Positions 26,088 through 34,113 of a DNA stretch of 64,000 nt are shown here, piece after piece; within the stretch, counting starts at the first letter, position 1; every line of letters begins with the position of its first letter. Origin of the DNA: a virus; IMG/VR virus record IMGVR_UViG_3300033148_007408, positions 38,656-102,655 of that record; one strand, written 5' to 3'. The notes below the pieces were generated by a model, which ran no database searches, was not told the origin of the DNA, and saw only the letters and a program-made list of their open reading frames with translations. The translations under genes were made by a program, and so were the position numbers.

Positions 26088-26326
26088 ACTATTTATTTTT
26101 GGAATTATATAGGGATTTTTGTTCAGATCTGTTTGTTTTTACATCAGAGCGATTAGGGTGGAGTTTTCCCGAAGGTTATAAGATACATGTTTTTAACAAA
26201 GAAGTTTTACAGCACATTCGGCCAAAACTGATTAAATTGTTTGTGTTTCAAAAGTCATCCGAGCATTTGATAAAGACATTCACAATAGTTGGAAGCTATA
26301 TAGGAAGAGCGGATAGGAGATATTAA
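26084..26326 (+). CDS. Unknown 80-residue protein
   Basis: Coupled by ATGA to the Cys-rich gene and by a one-base overlap to the next. The product is rich in aromatic and hydrophobic residues (LFLELYRDF, LIKLFVFQKSSE) but has no clear membrane helix or motif. It belongs to the same small-gene block. No function assigned. Confidence 0.45.
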   Translation: MNYLFLELYRDFCSDLFVFTSERLGWSFPEGYKIHVFNKEVLQHIRPKLIKLFVFQKSSEHLIKTFTIVGSYIGRADRRY

Positions 26327-26676
26327 TGAGCAATTATACGACGGCAGCAGTAGGGCAAATGAAAGCGAGATCGTTTATGTTTTGGTTTCCTCGTCAATGT
26401 TATTCTCAATTTGTGCCATCTAAATATCCTAATCTTAAGGAGGGTTCTGTGGATTTCGGACATGATTTTGCTTCTGATATTGATTATAAATTAGCACATA
26501 TGCTTGTCGATAAAAATGAAAGAAAAAAGCGATTCGACAAGGTTAGGGGTAAAATATTTCATTATTTTCACACGCGATCGGCAATAGCAAACGAAATAAT
26601 GGCTTTAATAGAACTCAAACAGAAGATTCGGGATTATATACGAGTAAGCATTGAGTCTTTCAGAGCCACCAAATGA
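26326..26676 (+). CDS. Unknown small protein, first of a tandem paralogue pair
   Basis: The 116 residues start at ATG 26326, overlapping the previous stop by one base. The C-terminal 65 residues match the next product: D-Y-K-x-x-x-x-L, K-K-x-x-x-K-x-R/K, I-x-x-x-I-R-D/N-x-I-R-x-S-x-E-S-F/Y-R-x-T-K. The predicted structure is mostly charged helices. The N-termini differ. No known family is recognised; a small phage helical protein retained in two copies. Confidence 0.5.
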   Translation: MSNYTTAAVGQMKARSFMFWFPRQCYSQFVPSKYPNLKEGSVDFGHDFASDIDYKLAHMLVDKNERKKRFDKVRGKIFHYFHTRSAIANEIMALIELKQKIRDYIRVSIESFRATK

Positions 26677-26981
26677 AAATAGATTATTTTGTAAAAAAAA
26701 CATATTGGAGGTTTATTCCGCCTAATGACTCAAGGCCAGAGGAGGAGACAGACGAATATTACATTTACGATCAAAGTGACGATGATGATTATAAGATTAT
26801 TAAATATCTGTGTTCCAAACAAGAGAAAAAGAAAAACTATCAAAAAATTAAGAAGCGATTACTGCGGAACATGAGACAAAGATCCGTATTGATCTCAGAA
26901 ATTATAAATGCCAAGATTACAATTAGAAATCTTATTGATTATGTAAGGTTCAGTCTAGAGTCTTATAGAGAAACCAAATGA
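26673..26981 (+). CDS. Unknown small protein, second of a tandem paralogue pair
   Basis: 102 residues, ATGA-coupled on both sides. It has an acidic middle (EEETDEYY, SDDDDYK) followed by a basic helical C-terminal region paralogous to the 26326 product, ending S-L-E-S-Y-R-E-T-K. The alternation of acidic and basic stretches suggests binding to protein or nucleic acid, but that is a guess. Confidence 0.5.
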   Translation: MKIDYFVKKTYWRFIPPNDSRPEEETDEYYIYDQSDDDDYKIIKYLCSKQEKKKNYQKIKKRLLRNMRQRSVLISEIINAKITIRNLIDYVRFSLESYRETK

Positions 26982-27670
26982 GCAATCTAACTGTAATTAC
27001 CGTTGCTTATGGTGCAGGTGATTTGCTAAACTTGATGATTCGCTCTGTTAAAAAAACTTCTTCTCCGCGAATCTTAATATGCGATACTTTAGGCAACCTA
27101 AAAACCAAAGAAGCGGAAGTAATACAATACAAACCTTCTTTATTGGGTGGCAGTAATGCTCATGGTGAATCTCTTAACTACCTAATAAAACAAGTAAAAA
27201 CTTCCCACACCGCAATAATTGAAAGCGATGTGGTTGTTTTTGACGGTTGGAATAAAATAGACAACTGTGATGCGTTATTAGCAAGAAAGGATAAAGGCTT
27301 ATACCATGTTTGTTTTGCTATATTAAAAACAGATTTAATTAGGGGCGTAGATTTTAGAGCAGGAAAAAATAAAGCAGGCAGAATAAACAATAAGAGTTAT
27401 GGCGCTAAATATGATGTAGGTTGGCAGTTGGGTAAGGTAAAGTTAAATGTGAAACCTGTAGATTTTGTTGATTGTAAAACAGATAAGGCTGTGTTCTTCA
27501 AGCACTTTCAGGGGGATGAGTTTCATTTAGACGGTAAATGTATAGCAGCGCACTTCGGTCGGGGTAGTAATATTGGGGGAAAAGCAATTCGTAAGAACTT
27601 TAAGTCACACTCGGAGCAGTTAAAAGAATGGAAACAAATATGCGAGAAACTCATATCGAACAAACAATAA
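26978..27670 (+). CDS. GT2-like (GT-A) glycosyltransferase
   Basis: The 230 residues begin with the GT2-type strand LTVITVAYGAGDLLNLMIRSV, but the usual D-x-D is replaced by TAIIESDVVVFDGW (around 77-90), with E-S-D as the likely metal site. Conserved His residues (AHFGRGSN) come near the end. Length is short but adequate for a bare GT-A domain. Activity is less certain than for its neighbours. It overlaps the next ORF by 43 bases. Confidence 0.65.
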   Translation: MSNLTVITVAYGAGDLLNLMIRSVKKTSSPRILICDTLGNLKTKEAEVIQYKPSLLGGSNAHGESLNYLIKQVKTSHTAIIESDVVVFDGWNKIDNCDALLARKDKGLYHVCFAILKTDLIRGVDFRAGKNKAGRINNKSYGAKYDVGWQLGKVKLNVKPVDFVDCKTDKAVFFKHFQGDEFHLDGKCIAAHFGRGSNIGGKAIRKNFKSHSEQLKEWKQICEKLISNKQ

Positions 27671-27924
27671 AGGGTTATTTGTCTTGGGACGATGTATTTA
27701 TGGTGATTGAGTTTGAAGGCGATAAAGAGATATTTTTAGCATTGATAGTAATTACACAGGATAGTGATTTTTTTCCTTTTGAAATACCCACAGAAAAACA
27801 GGGTGTTAAATACTTAAAAATAAGCGGAGAGACTAATATTTTTGGTTTATATAAGAGAATGGTTGGCGTTGAGCAGTGGGGAGTTAAGTGGCCGTCTAAA
27901 ATTAAAAAGGTGTGGATAAAATGA
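27628..27924 (+). CDS. Unknown 98-residue protein
   Basis: Starts inside the preceding gene at ATG 27628 (a second ATG at 27640 would shorten the overlap to 31 bases). The product has an acidic beta-rich N-terminal half (DDVFMVIEFEGDKEIFLALIV) and a basic C-terminus (WPSKIKKVWIK). No family is recognised. It is ATGA-coupled to the methyltransferase that follows, supporting that it is real. Confidence 0.45.
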   Translation: METNMRETHIEQTIKGYLSWDDVFMVIEFEGDKEIFLALIVITQDSDFFPFEIPTEKQGVKYLKISGETNIFGLYKRMVGVEQWGVKWPSKIKKVWIK

Positions 27925-28508
27925 AAACTCGAACTGATATAATCAATTATTTAATAATGAGATTTCAATATAAACGATATTTGGAAATAGGCGTAGGAAC
28001 GGGAGACAATTTCAATAAAATAAAAATAGAATCTCGGCATAGTGTAGATCCAAATTATCCCGCTACTTTTTCTATGACATCCGGCAAGTTTTTTCAGGAG
28101 GCATGTAAAGACAAATATGACATAGTTTTTATAGACGGAGATCATAAAGGAAAGGCGGTAATTAAAGATATACAAAACTCACTTCAACATTTATCTGAGA
28201 ATGGAATTGTATTGGTTCATGATATAAGCCCAACATCACCAAAATTAGCACGAAATAAACCAAAAGAAGGCCGCGTCACTTGGTTTGGGAGTGGGTTTAT
28301 GCAAATAGTAAAACTTCGTGCGTCAAATCCATATTTATTTATACGAACGATAGATACAGATTGCGGTGTGGCAATTATTAAACCGGTAAAAGAAAAGCAG
28401 GAATTAATTAAAACGCCCGAACGAATATCATATGTTTTTATGGATCAAGATAGGCGATATTCACTGGGACTTATATCCGTTCAAGAGTTTCTAAAACTTA
28501 ACCTGTGA
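27921..28508 (+). CDS. Class I SAM-dependent methyltransferase (Methyltransf_24-like)
   Basis: I place the start at ATG 27921 (ATGA overlap) rather than GTG 27912. About 195 residues with SAM motif YLEIGVGTGDNF near residue 20, HSVDPN after strand two, DIVFIDGDHKG near 68 and VLVHDISPTSP. It resembles the reverse-strand 23414 gene in type. Methyltransferases of this class often cap or decorate glycans in surface-polysaccharide loci; the substrate here is unknown. Confidence 0.8.
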   Translation: MKTRTDIINYLIMRFQYKRYLEIGVGTGDNFNKIKIESRHSVDPNYPATFSMTSGKFFQEACKDKYDIVFIDGDHKGKAVIKDIQNSLQHLSENGIVLVHDISPTSPKLARNKPKEGRVTWFGSGFMQIVKLRASNPYLFIRTIDTDCGVAIIKPVKEKQELIKTPERISYVFMDQDRRYSLGLISVQEFLKLNL

Positions 28509-28514
28509 GGAAAA

Positions 28515-29060
28515 ATGATTACACTTATTTTAGGACCGATGCATAGCGGAAAAACCACAGAACTTTTGCGTAGATTAGAGCGTTTTCATTTAGCCCAAAA
28601 ACCAACTGTATTATTGCGCCCCTCGATAGATTCTCGTCCGTTTCTTACCCATTCCCCAAAAGATGTTTCGTGGCTTAAAGAGGAGTTTGTATCTTCTTTG
28701 GTGGATTATGATATAGGCGATTATTCTGCTGTCGGGCTAGATGAGGGTCAATTTCATTTAGGACTATCAGAGTTTTGTAAAAAATACGCACCAACCAATA
28801 AAAATATAATTATTAGCGGTTTAGTTGCCACATCAGAATCCGAAATGTTTGGTTCTATGGTAGAAACTATTCCGTTTTGTGATAAAATAATTAAATTAAA
28901 TGCGGTATGTACGGGGTGTGGTTCAGAGTTTGGAAGTTATACCTATTATACGGCAGGAAAAAAGACAGATAAGATAGTAGTAGGCGGAACAGAGTCATAC
29001 ACGGCCTTATGTAGCCGGTGTTATTTCGGAAGAATGGAGGGCGGGCACCATAACACATAA
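28515..29060 (+). CDS. tdk: Thymidine kinase (class II)
   Basis: The 181 residues match the small tetrameric thymidine kinases. The P-loop is GPMHSGKT (7-14), the Walker-B/lid region LDEGQF is near residue 75-80 with the catalytic Glu, and the C-terminal zinc site pairs C-x-x-C near 132 (CTGC) and 166 (CSRC). It phosphorylates thymidine to TMP with ATP in the cytoplasm, feeding phage DNA synthesis. It is the only nucleotide-metabolism gene in the window and sits amid glycan genes. Ribosome site GAGG before ATG 28515. Length is normal. Confidence 0.93.
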   Translation: MITLILGPMHSGKTTELLRRLERFHLAQKPTVLLRPSIDSRPFLTHSPKDVSWLKEEFVSSLVDYDIGDYSAVGLDEGQFHLGLSEFCKKYAPTNKNIIISGLVATSESEMFGSMVETIPFCDKIIKLNAVCTGCGSEFGSYTYYTAGKKTDKIVVGGTESYTALCSRCYFGRMEGGHHNT

Positions 29061-29727
29061 AAAATGTTTAAAATGCAACGAGAACAAACATTTAGAAGAA
29101 TTTTGCAAAGATAGGCTTTGCAAGGATGGGTATAGAAATGTTTGTAAGGAATGTTATAACGCTCGCAAAAAAGAGTTGGTCAACCCGAAAAAAAGAGCTA
29201 AGAAATATCAGGAAAACAAAGAAAAAAATAAGAAGAGGGCAAGGGAGTATTACTATAAAAACAGAGAAGACATTTTGAAGTATAAGAAGCAACATTATGA
29301 GCAAAATAAAGAAGATATTATAGAATATCACAGAGAATATAACGAAAAAAATAGAGAAGTTATAAATCAAAAAGCAAGGGTTTATAAAGATAAAAATCGT
29401 GAAAAAGTTAAAAGGTCAAATAGGCAGTACGACAGGAAGAGGAGAGATTTGCGAAAATCCATAGGAGAAAAATATACCAGTTTTGATGAAAAAGTTACTA
29501 GGATGGTGTTTGACAATGTATGTGCCAATTGTGGCTCTAAAGAGAATCTTCAAATAGACCATCACTATCCATTATCAAAAGGTTTTGCTCTTTCCATAAC
29601 AAATGCCGTGCTATTATGTAAAGATTGTAATTGGGCGAAATTTACTAAACTGCCAGAAGAATTTTACTCCAAGAGAAAGTTGACAAAAATAAATTTGTTG
29701 CTTAAAAAAGCAAAGGATTACAAATGA
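29050..29727 (+). CDS. HNH homing endonuclease with N-terminal zinc motifs
   Basis: The first conventional start in frame is ATG 29176, but the frame upstream clearly encodes the usual N-terminal zinc module (KCLKCNENKHLEEFC ... CKECYN, 29062-29160). The only codon preceded by a good ribosome site (GGAGG at 29036-29040) is ATA at 29050, so the start is non-standard or mutated. A long Lys/Glu/Asn-rich coiled region (around 29176-29460) follows, then the HNH core VCANCGSKENLQIDHHYPL ... NAVLLCKDCNWAK with paired CxxC. It is a free-standing homing nuclease inserted after thymidine kinase and overlapping it slightly. Confidence 0.75.
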   Translation: MTHKKCLKCNENKHLEEFCKDRLCKDGYRNVCKECYNARKKELVNPKKRAKKYQENKEKNKKRAREYYYKNREDILKYKKQHYEQNKEDIIEYHREYNEKNREVINQKARVYKDKNREKVKRSNRQYDRKRRDLRKSIGEKYTSFDEKVTRMVFDNVCANCGSKENLQIDHHYPLSKGFALSITNAVLLCKDCNWAKFTKLPEEFYSKRKLTKINLLLKKAKDYK

Positions 29728-30797
29728 CTGAAAAAATTGCGTTAGTGGTAAGAGAACTTACCTATCTTAAGGCGCTTCATCCGATAATGGTGGAATTGAA
29801 AAAAGCAGGCCAACAATATATCATTTATCATTATGATATGTTTAGAGGCGCGAAGGAATATAATCGTGCGACCAGAAAGAAAATGGTACAATCGTCCAGA
29901 GAAGTGATGGCCGGCGCTAAGAAAATTAAGGCATTTGCGGACGAAAAAGAGTTACAAAAGGGTTTGTTACACGATAGAATAACTAAAATGGTGAGTTTGG
30001 AGATATGGCTGTGGGCTCGTAAGTATATGGATTTTTTTAAGAAACATAATATAAAAACATATTCTATTATGTATTTAACCGATAGTTTGTGGCAACCAGA
30101 TCCAAGATGTGCGACTTCGGTTTATAGAGTTTATTATTCCTCTCGGCATATTATGGAAAAACATCATAAATTTGCTGGAATTAAATATAATGAGGTTCGA
30201 GATAAATGCATAGGCTCTCCGATATTCGACTCGTTGGCGGAAGAAACAGAGGGGGAAGATATTTTAGTGTTGCTACCCAATATGCTGGCAGAGCATGTTA
30301 GAGCGACATTCGGCACCAAGGCAAACTTTAATAAAATCATCGAAAAAGTGTGCGAATATAAAAAGCCCATATTCAAAGCACGAAAGAAACAATGGATTCC
30401 CAAAATAGTTAAAAACGGGAAACATGAGATAATATTCGATGGGGCTCAAATGTATCCGCCTAAGATTTCGGAATTATTGCAGAGGTCGTTTGCTGTTGTA
30501 ATGTTTCTCTCTAGCGGTGTTTATGAGTGTGTATATAGTGGAAATTACGTAATAAACATAACTATTCCGGTTAAAAGATGGTCTTGGAGTAAAGATAAAA
30601 TGCAAGAGTATTTTTCAACCAAACCCCAAAGTTTATACAATTTCGAGGGGGTGATTGAAAGCCACTCACAAGAAGGCTTTTTATCTGGCGATTTTAACCC
30701 TCGGCGAATTGATAAAGATAAACAAAAAGATTGGGTTAAGTCGTTCGGTGTTGCCAGTGGGGCGTCAAATATTGCACAAGATATAATTAACAGTTAG
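29724..30797 (+). CDS. GT-B transferase-like protein, paralogue set A
   Basis: The 357 residues start in an ATGA overlap. It is clearly paralogous to the products at 46595 and 51596. Shared features are an N-terminal L-x-x-L-x-P-I-M segment, a Y-S-I-x-Y-x-x-D-S stretch, G-S-P-x-F-D, a P-N-x-x-x-x-x-x-A-T-F-G segment, and a late S-x-x-x-Y-E-x-x-x-x-G-x-Y-V-I-N motif like the donor site of CDP-glycerol or capsule-type GT-B transferases. The exact sugar is unknown. It is the last gene before the long intergenic region. Confidence 0.6.
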   Translation: MTEKIALVVRELTYLKALHPIMVELKKAGQQYIIYHYDMFRGAKEYNRATRKKMVQSSREVMAGAKKIKAFADEKELQKGLLHDRITKMVSLEIWLWARKYMDFFKKHNIKTYSIMYLTDSLWQPDPRCATSVYRVYYSSRHIMEKHHKFAGIKYNEVRDKCIGSPIFDSLAEETEGEDILVLLPNMLAEHVRATFGTKANFNKIIEKVCEYKKPIFKARKKQWIPKIVKNGKHEIIFDGAQMYPPKISELLQRSFAVVMFLSSGVYECVYSGNYVINITIPVKRWSWSKDKMQEYFSTKPQSLYNFEGVIESHSQEGFLSGDFNPRRIDKDKQKDWVKSFGVASGASNIAQDIINS

Positions 30798-30825
30798 TTT
30801 TTTTCGGTCAGACCTTCCAAAAAAA

Positions 30826-30969
30826 TCGCGTTCTTAAAAAATATCCTCCAAGTCGCGTTTTCTTAAAAATACTTTCCTAATAATTTCAACCACTTAAAAA
30901 AAATAATTCTGAAAATCTATCAATATTCTAAAAATCTATCCATAGTTGGGTATAAGGTGTGGGTATAAG
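30826..30969. promoter_or_regulatory. Repeat-rich regulatory region before the pseB-like operon
   Basis: The 236-base space 30798-31033 is the longest without a gene. It holds a direct repeat TCGCGTT..CTTAAAAA (30826 and 30853, 27-base spacing), two copies of the AATCTATC core (30914 and 30933) with variants of the conserved element, and a doubled GGGTATAAG (30948 and 30961). No clear terminator hairpin is seen. It is a good candidate for an operator cluster controlling the operon that begins at 31034. Confidence 0.55.
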
Positions 30970-31033
30970 TTTTCTTAAATGGGCTTAAATAATGACATTG
31001 CTGGAAAGTAATTAAATCTGGGGTTTGAAACGC

Positions 31034-32215
31034 ATGGAACAATATTCAATAGGCGAAATGGCTAAAAAATTGGGAAAAAGCGTGAAAACCTTGCAGCGGT
31101 GGGATAAAAATGGGACACTATCGGCTTTTAGACATGCTTCCAATAGGCGTTATTATACCCAAAAACAATTTCTAGAAGCCTCCAACAGAGTCAATTATAT
31201 TAAAGATGGTACGGACTTGGATGCTGTTAGAAATAAAACGGTATTAATAACCGGGGCAACAGGGAGTCTCGGAACTAAACTCACGGCACGCATTTGTACT
31301 GTGGCCAAAAAAATTATTGTTTTTAGTCGGTGCGAATTAAAGCAAGCAAATATGCAGGCTCAGTTTTCCGATAAAGACAATATAAGGTATATGCTGGGAG
31401 ATATTAAAGACAAGGAAAGGTTAGATTCTGCCTTGGATGGTGTAGATGTTTGTGTCCACGCTGCTTGTTTTAAGAGAATAGACAGTTGTTCTTATAATCC
31501 CTTTGAGGCAATTAAAACCAACATTAATGGCTCCGTAAATGTTGCGGAGGCGTGTATTAAGCGACAGGTTAAAAAAGTAATTTTTGTTTCAACAGATAAG
31601 GCAACTGAGTCCGGTACGTTATATGGCGGAACAAAGTTTGTCGCAGAACAGATGTTTATCAATGCAAATAACTATTCTAGTCGTAACTCTACAATTTTTT
31701 CGATAGTCAGGTATGGGAATGTTTATGGCAGTAATGGGAGCGTTAGGCATATTTTTGAGAAACAGGCGGAAGAAAATGGTGTTATTGGCATAACACACCC
31801 GGAAATGACTAGGTTTTTTATGTCTCTTGATGATGCGTGTGATCTTGTTTTATTTTGTGCAAATGGTATGATTGGTGGAGAAATATACGTTCCGAAAATG
31901 AAATCCATAGAGATAGTAAAATATGCAGAAATCTTTGCACCAAATACTCCCATAAAAATTATAGGACTTCGTGGCCATGAGAAAATACATGAAAAGTTAA
32001 TCTCCGAAACGGAAATGCTATATGTGGTTAAATGTAATGAAAAGTATTACAAAATAATCCCGCCCCATGTTAATATTCCGGGATTGGGTTGGGACGTTAA
32101 TTATCCAGAAGAAAAAAAGACACATAAAGTTACCTTATCATCGAATACTGCAGAAAGATTTACCAACCAAGAAATTATGAAGTTTGAATGCGACTTAAGT
32201 AATAAGGATGCGTGA
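31034..32215 (+). CDS. pseB: MerR-type HTH fused to PseB-like UDP-GlcNAc 4,6-dehydratase (SDR)
   Basis: Residues 1-50 are a MerR/IS607-type winged helix (YSIGEMAKKLGKSVKTLQRW ... SNRRYYT). From about residue 70 there is a full extended SDR: the Rossmann loop GATGSLG, STDKA near 186 (Asp-Lys of PseB/FlaA1-type dehydratases), the Y-x-x-x-K pair YGGTK near 196, and the late GHEKIHEKLISE. PseB enzymes (about 330 residues) make UDP-4-keto-6-deoxy-L-AltNAc, the first step to pseudaminic acid. I choose ATG 31034 over TTG 31025. The DNA-binding head and the repeat-rich upstream region suggest autoregulation, which is inference. Both parts lie in one uninterrupted frame. Confidence 0.85.
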   Translation: MEQYSIGEMAKKLGKSVKTLQRWDKNGTLSAFRHASNRRYYTQKQFLEASNRVNYIKDGTDLDAVRNKTVLITGATGSLGTKLTARICTVAKKIIVFSRCELKQANMQAQFSDKDNIRYMLGDIKDKERLDSALDGVDVCVHAACFKRIDSCSYNPFEAIKTNINGSVNVAEACIKRQVKKVIFVSTDKATESGTLYGGTKFVAEQMFINANNYSSRNSTIFSIVRYGNVYGSNGSVRHIFEKQAEENGVIGITHPEMTRFFMSLDDACDLVLFCANGMIGGEIYVPKMKSIEIVKYAEIFAPNTPIKIIGLRGHEKIHEKLISETEMLYVVKCNEKYYKIIPPHVNIPGLGWDVNYPEEKKTHKVTLSSNTAERFTNQEIMKFECDLSNKDA

Positions 32216-33433
32216 ATGAGCAAACCAGCGATAGAAGGCGGAAATCCTATACGAGAGAATTTTCTAGTTTTTGGCCAGCCTCAGGTTACAAAAGAAGATA
32301 TTTCCGCAGTTACAGAAACAATGCAGTCTTGTTGGCTAGGCACTGGAAAGAAAACAACTGAGTTTGAACATAAGTTTGCTGAATATCAAGGGGTTAAACA
32401 CGCTATAGGCCTAAACTCGTGCACTTCTAGTCTCCTTTTAGGCCTATTGTCGCTGGGATTGAATTTTCGCGACGAAGTCATATGCCCTATTTTCACCTTT
32501 ACAGCCACTGCTAGCCAAATAATCCACAGCCGACTCAAACCCGTGTTCATAGACGCCCAAATGAAAACGCAAAATATCGAGGTGGCAAACATAGAGCAAG
32601 CAATAACCGCAAAAACTCGTGCAATAATTATAGTGCATTTTGCTGGATTGTCGTGCGAGATGGATGAAATAATTGACATATGTAAGCGATACAATTTATA
32701 TTTATTATGTGATTCCGCACATTGTATAGAAGGGACTTACAAAGGAAAACACTGTGGGACGTTTGGTGACATAGGATGTTTTTCATTCTACAGCACCAAA
32801 AATATGACGACAGCAACCGGCGAGGGCGGAATGCTTGTGTGCGAAGATGATAGAATAGCAGAGTTTGTGCGTAAAGCTTCTCTTCACGGTATGTCTAAAG
32901 GAGCACATAACAGATTCAATACAGGCGGTTTTAATCATTACAGCGTCGATATGTGTGGCTTCAAGAGTAACCTAACAGATGTACAATCATCAATGGCGAT
33001 GACTCAATTATCTCGAATCGAATTGAATTGGGAGAAACGTAGTAAGGTATGGGATAAATACATGAAAGCATTTGGGGCATTAGACAACTTATTATTTACC
33101 CCGCCGCCTGTACCAAAACATATCAAGCACGGGTATCATCTTTTCACTCTACACCTGAAAATAGAAAAGCTTAAGGTGGGACGAGATTTTGTTCTTAATG
33201 CGTTGGCCAAAGAGGGTATAGGGACCGGAGTGCATTATCTGTCTTTACATATGCACCCATATTATATGAACACTTTTAATTTATCCGCTGTAGATTTTCC
33301 ATGTGCGCAATGGGTTTCAGAGAGGACTATTTCATTACCGCTGTCACCAAAACTTACGGAAAAAGACACAGATGATGTGATAAAGGCGGTTTATAAAATA
33401 CTCAATTATTATAAGAAAGTTGGCTCGGTATGA
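32216..33433 (+). CDS. pseC: PLP aminotransferase, DegT/DnrJ family (PseC-like)
   Basis: The 405 residues have the family layout: EDISAVTETM...CWLGTG near the N-terminus, NSCTSSLLLGL, the PLP-ring contact region CDSAHC near residue 163, and the Schiff-base lysine in FYSTKNMT near 195. It should aminate the 4-keto sugar made by the upstream dehydratase. It follows pseB directly (ATG after the stop) and is four-base coupled to the next gene. Part of the first third is C-rich against its surroundings. The assignment as PseC rather than another sugar aminotransferase rests on context. Confidence 0.85.
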   Translation: MSKPAIEGGNPIRENFLVFGQPQVTKEDISAVTETMQSCWLGTGKKTTEFEHKFAEYQGVKHAIGLNSCTSSLLLGLLSLGLNFRDEVICPIFTFTATASQIIHSRLKPVFIDAQMKTQNIEVANIEQAITAKTRAIIIVHFAGLSCEMDEIIDICKRYNLYLLCDSAHCIEGTYKGKHCGTFGDIGCFSFYSTKNMTTATGEGGMLVCEDDRIAEFVRKASLHGMSKGAHNRFNTGGFNHYSVDMCGFKSNLTDVQSSMAMTQLSRIELNWEKRSKVWDKYMKAFGALDNLLFTPPPVPKHIKHGYHLFTLHLKIEKLKVGRDFVLNALAKEGIGTGVHYLSLHMHPYYMNTFNLSAVDFPCAQWVSERTISLPLSPKLTEKDTDDVIKAVYKILNYYKKVGSV

Positions 33434-34113
33434 TTGATTTAGATGGAAAAAATATATTACTGACGGGCGATAAGGGTTTTTTGGGGAACAACCTTAAAAA
33501 CAAACTGCTCCAAGAGTTTGGTTGTAATGTCGTTGGTGTTGATTTGAATGTTTTTGATATAACGGATCCAAATGCCACCGAACAGTATTTTAACTCGATT
33601 GACCTTGAGTTTGATGGAGTGATTAATAATGCGGCAGTCAGTTTTAAGGGAAAGAATATTTCGAATAAAAAGTTTTTAGAAACGCTAAATGTTAATATTT
33701 TTGGCACATATAATGTAATGAAACATGTCCTCCCGAAAATAAAAAAAGGCGGAAGTGTGGTTAATATATCTAGCGTTTATAGTTTTGCAATTCCCAAATA
33801 TTCTATGTATGATGGGAACGAAGAACAATATAACAATATTTCATACGGTGCCAGTAAAGCAGCCGTAAACCAAATGACCAAAATAATGGCAGTGCAAATG
33901 GCACCGGACATAAGAGTAAATGCCGTTAGTCCGGGGGGAATAAGAGGGGATCAAAATATAGAGTTTGTTAAAAAATATTCCCAAAATGTTCCGCTCCAAA
34001 GAATGGTAGAGGTCGATGAGGTTATTGGCTGTATTGTATTTTTGCTGTCAGATATGTCTAGCGGTATAACGGGACAAAATATTTATGTTGATGGTGGTTT
34101 GGGGATTGTATAA
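33430..34113 (+). CDS. Classical short-chain dehydrogenase/reductase
   Basis: The 227 residues carry the NAD(P) loop TGDKGFLG (13-20), NNAAV, Ser in NISSVYS and the catalytic Y-x-x-x-K as YGASK near residue 139, then PGGIRG and a C-terminal G-Q-N-I-Y-V-D-G-G. It should oxidise or reduce a sugar hydroxyl or keto group. Similar SDRs accompany nonulosonic-acid loci. Its exact step (for example epimer or side-chain adjustment) is not decided by sequence. Overlaps link it to pseC and the synthase. Confidence 0.82.
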   Translation: MIDLDGKNILLTGDKGFLGNNLKNKLLQEFGCNVVGVDLNVFDITDPNATEQYFNSIDLEFDGVINNAAVSFKGKNISNKKFLETLNVNIFGTYNVMKHVLPKIKKGGSVVNISSVYSFAIPKYSMYDGNEEQYNNISYGASKAAVNQMTKIMAVQMAPDIRVNAVSPGGIRGDQNIEFVKKYSQNVPLQRMVEVDEVIGCIVFLLSDMSSGITGQNIYVDGGLGIV

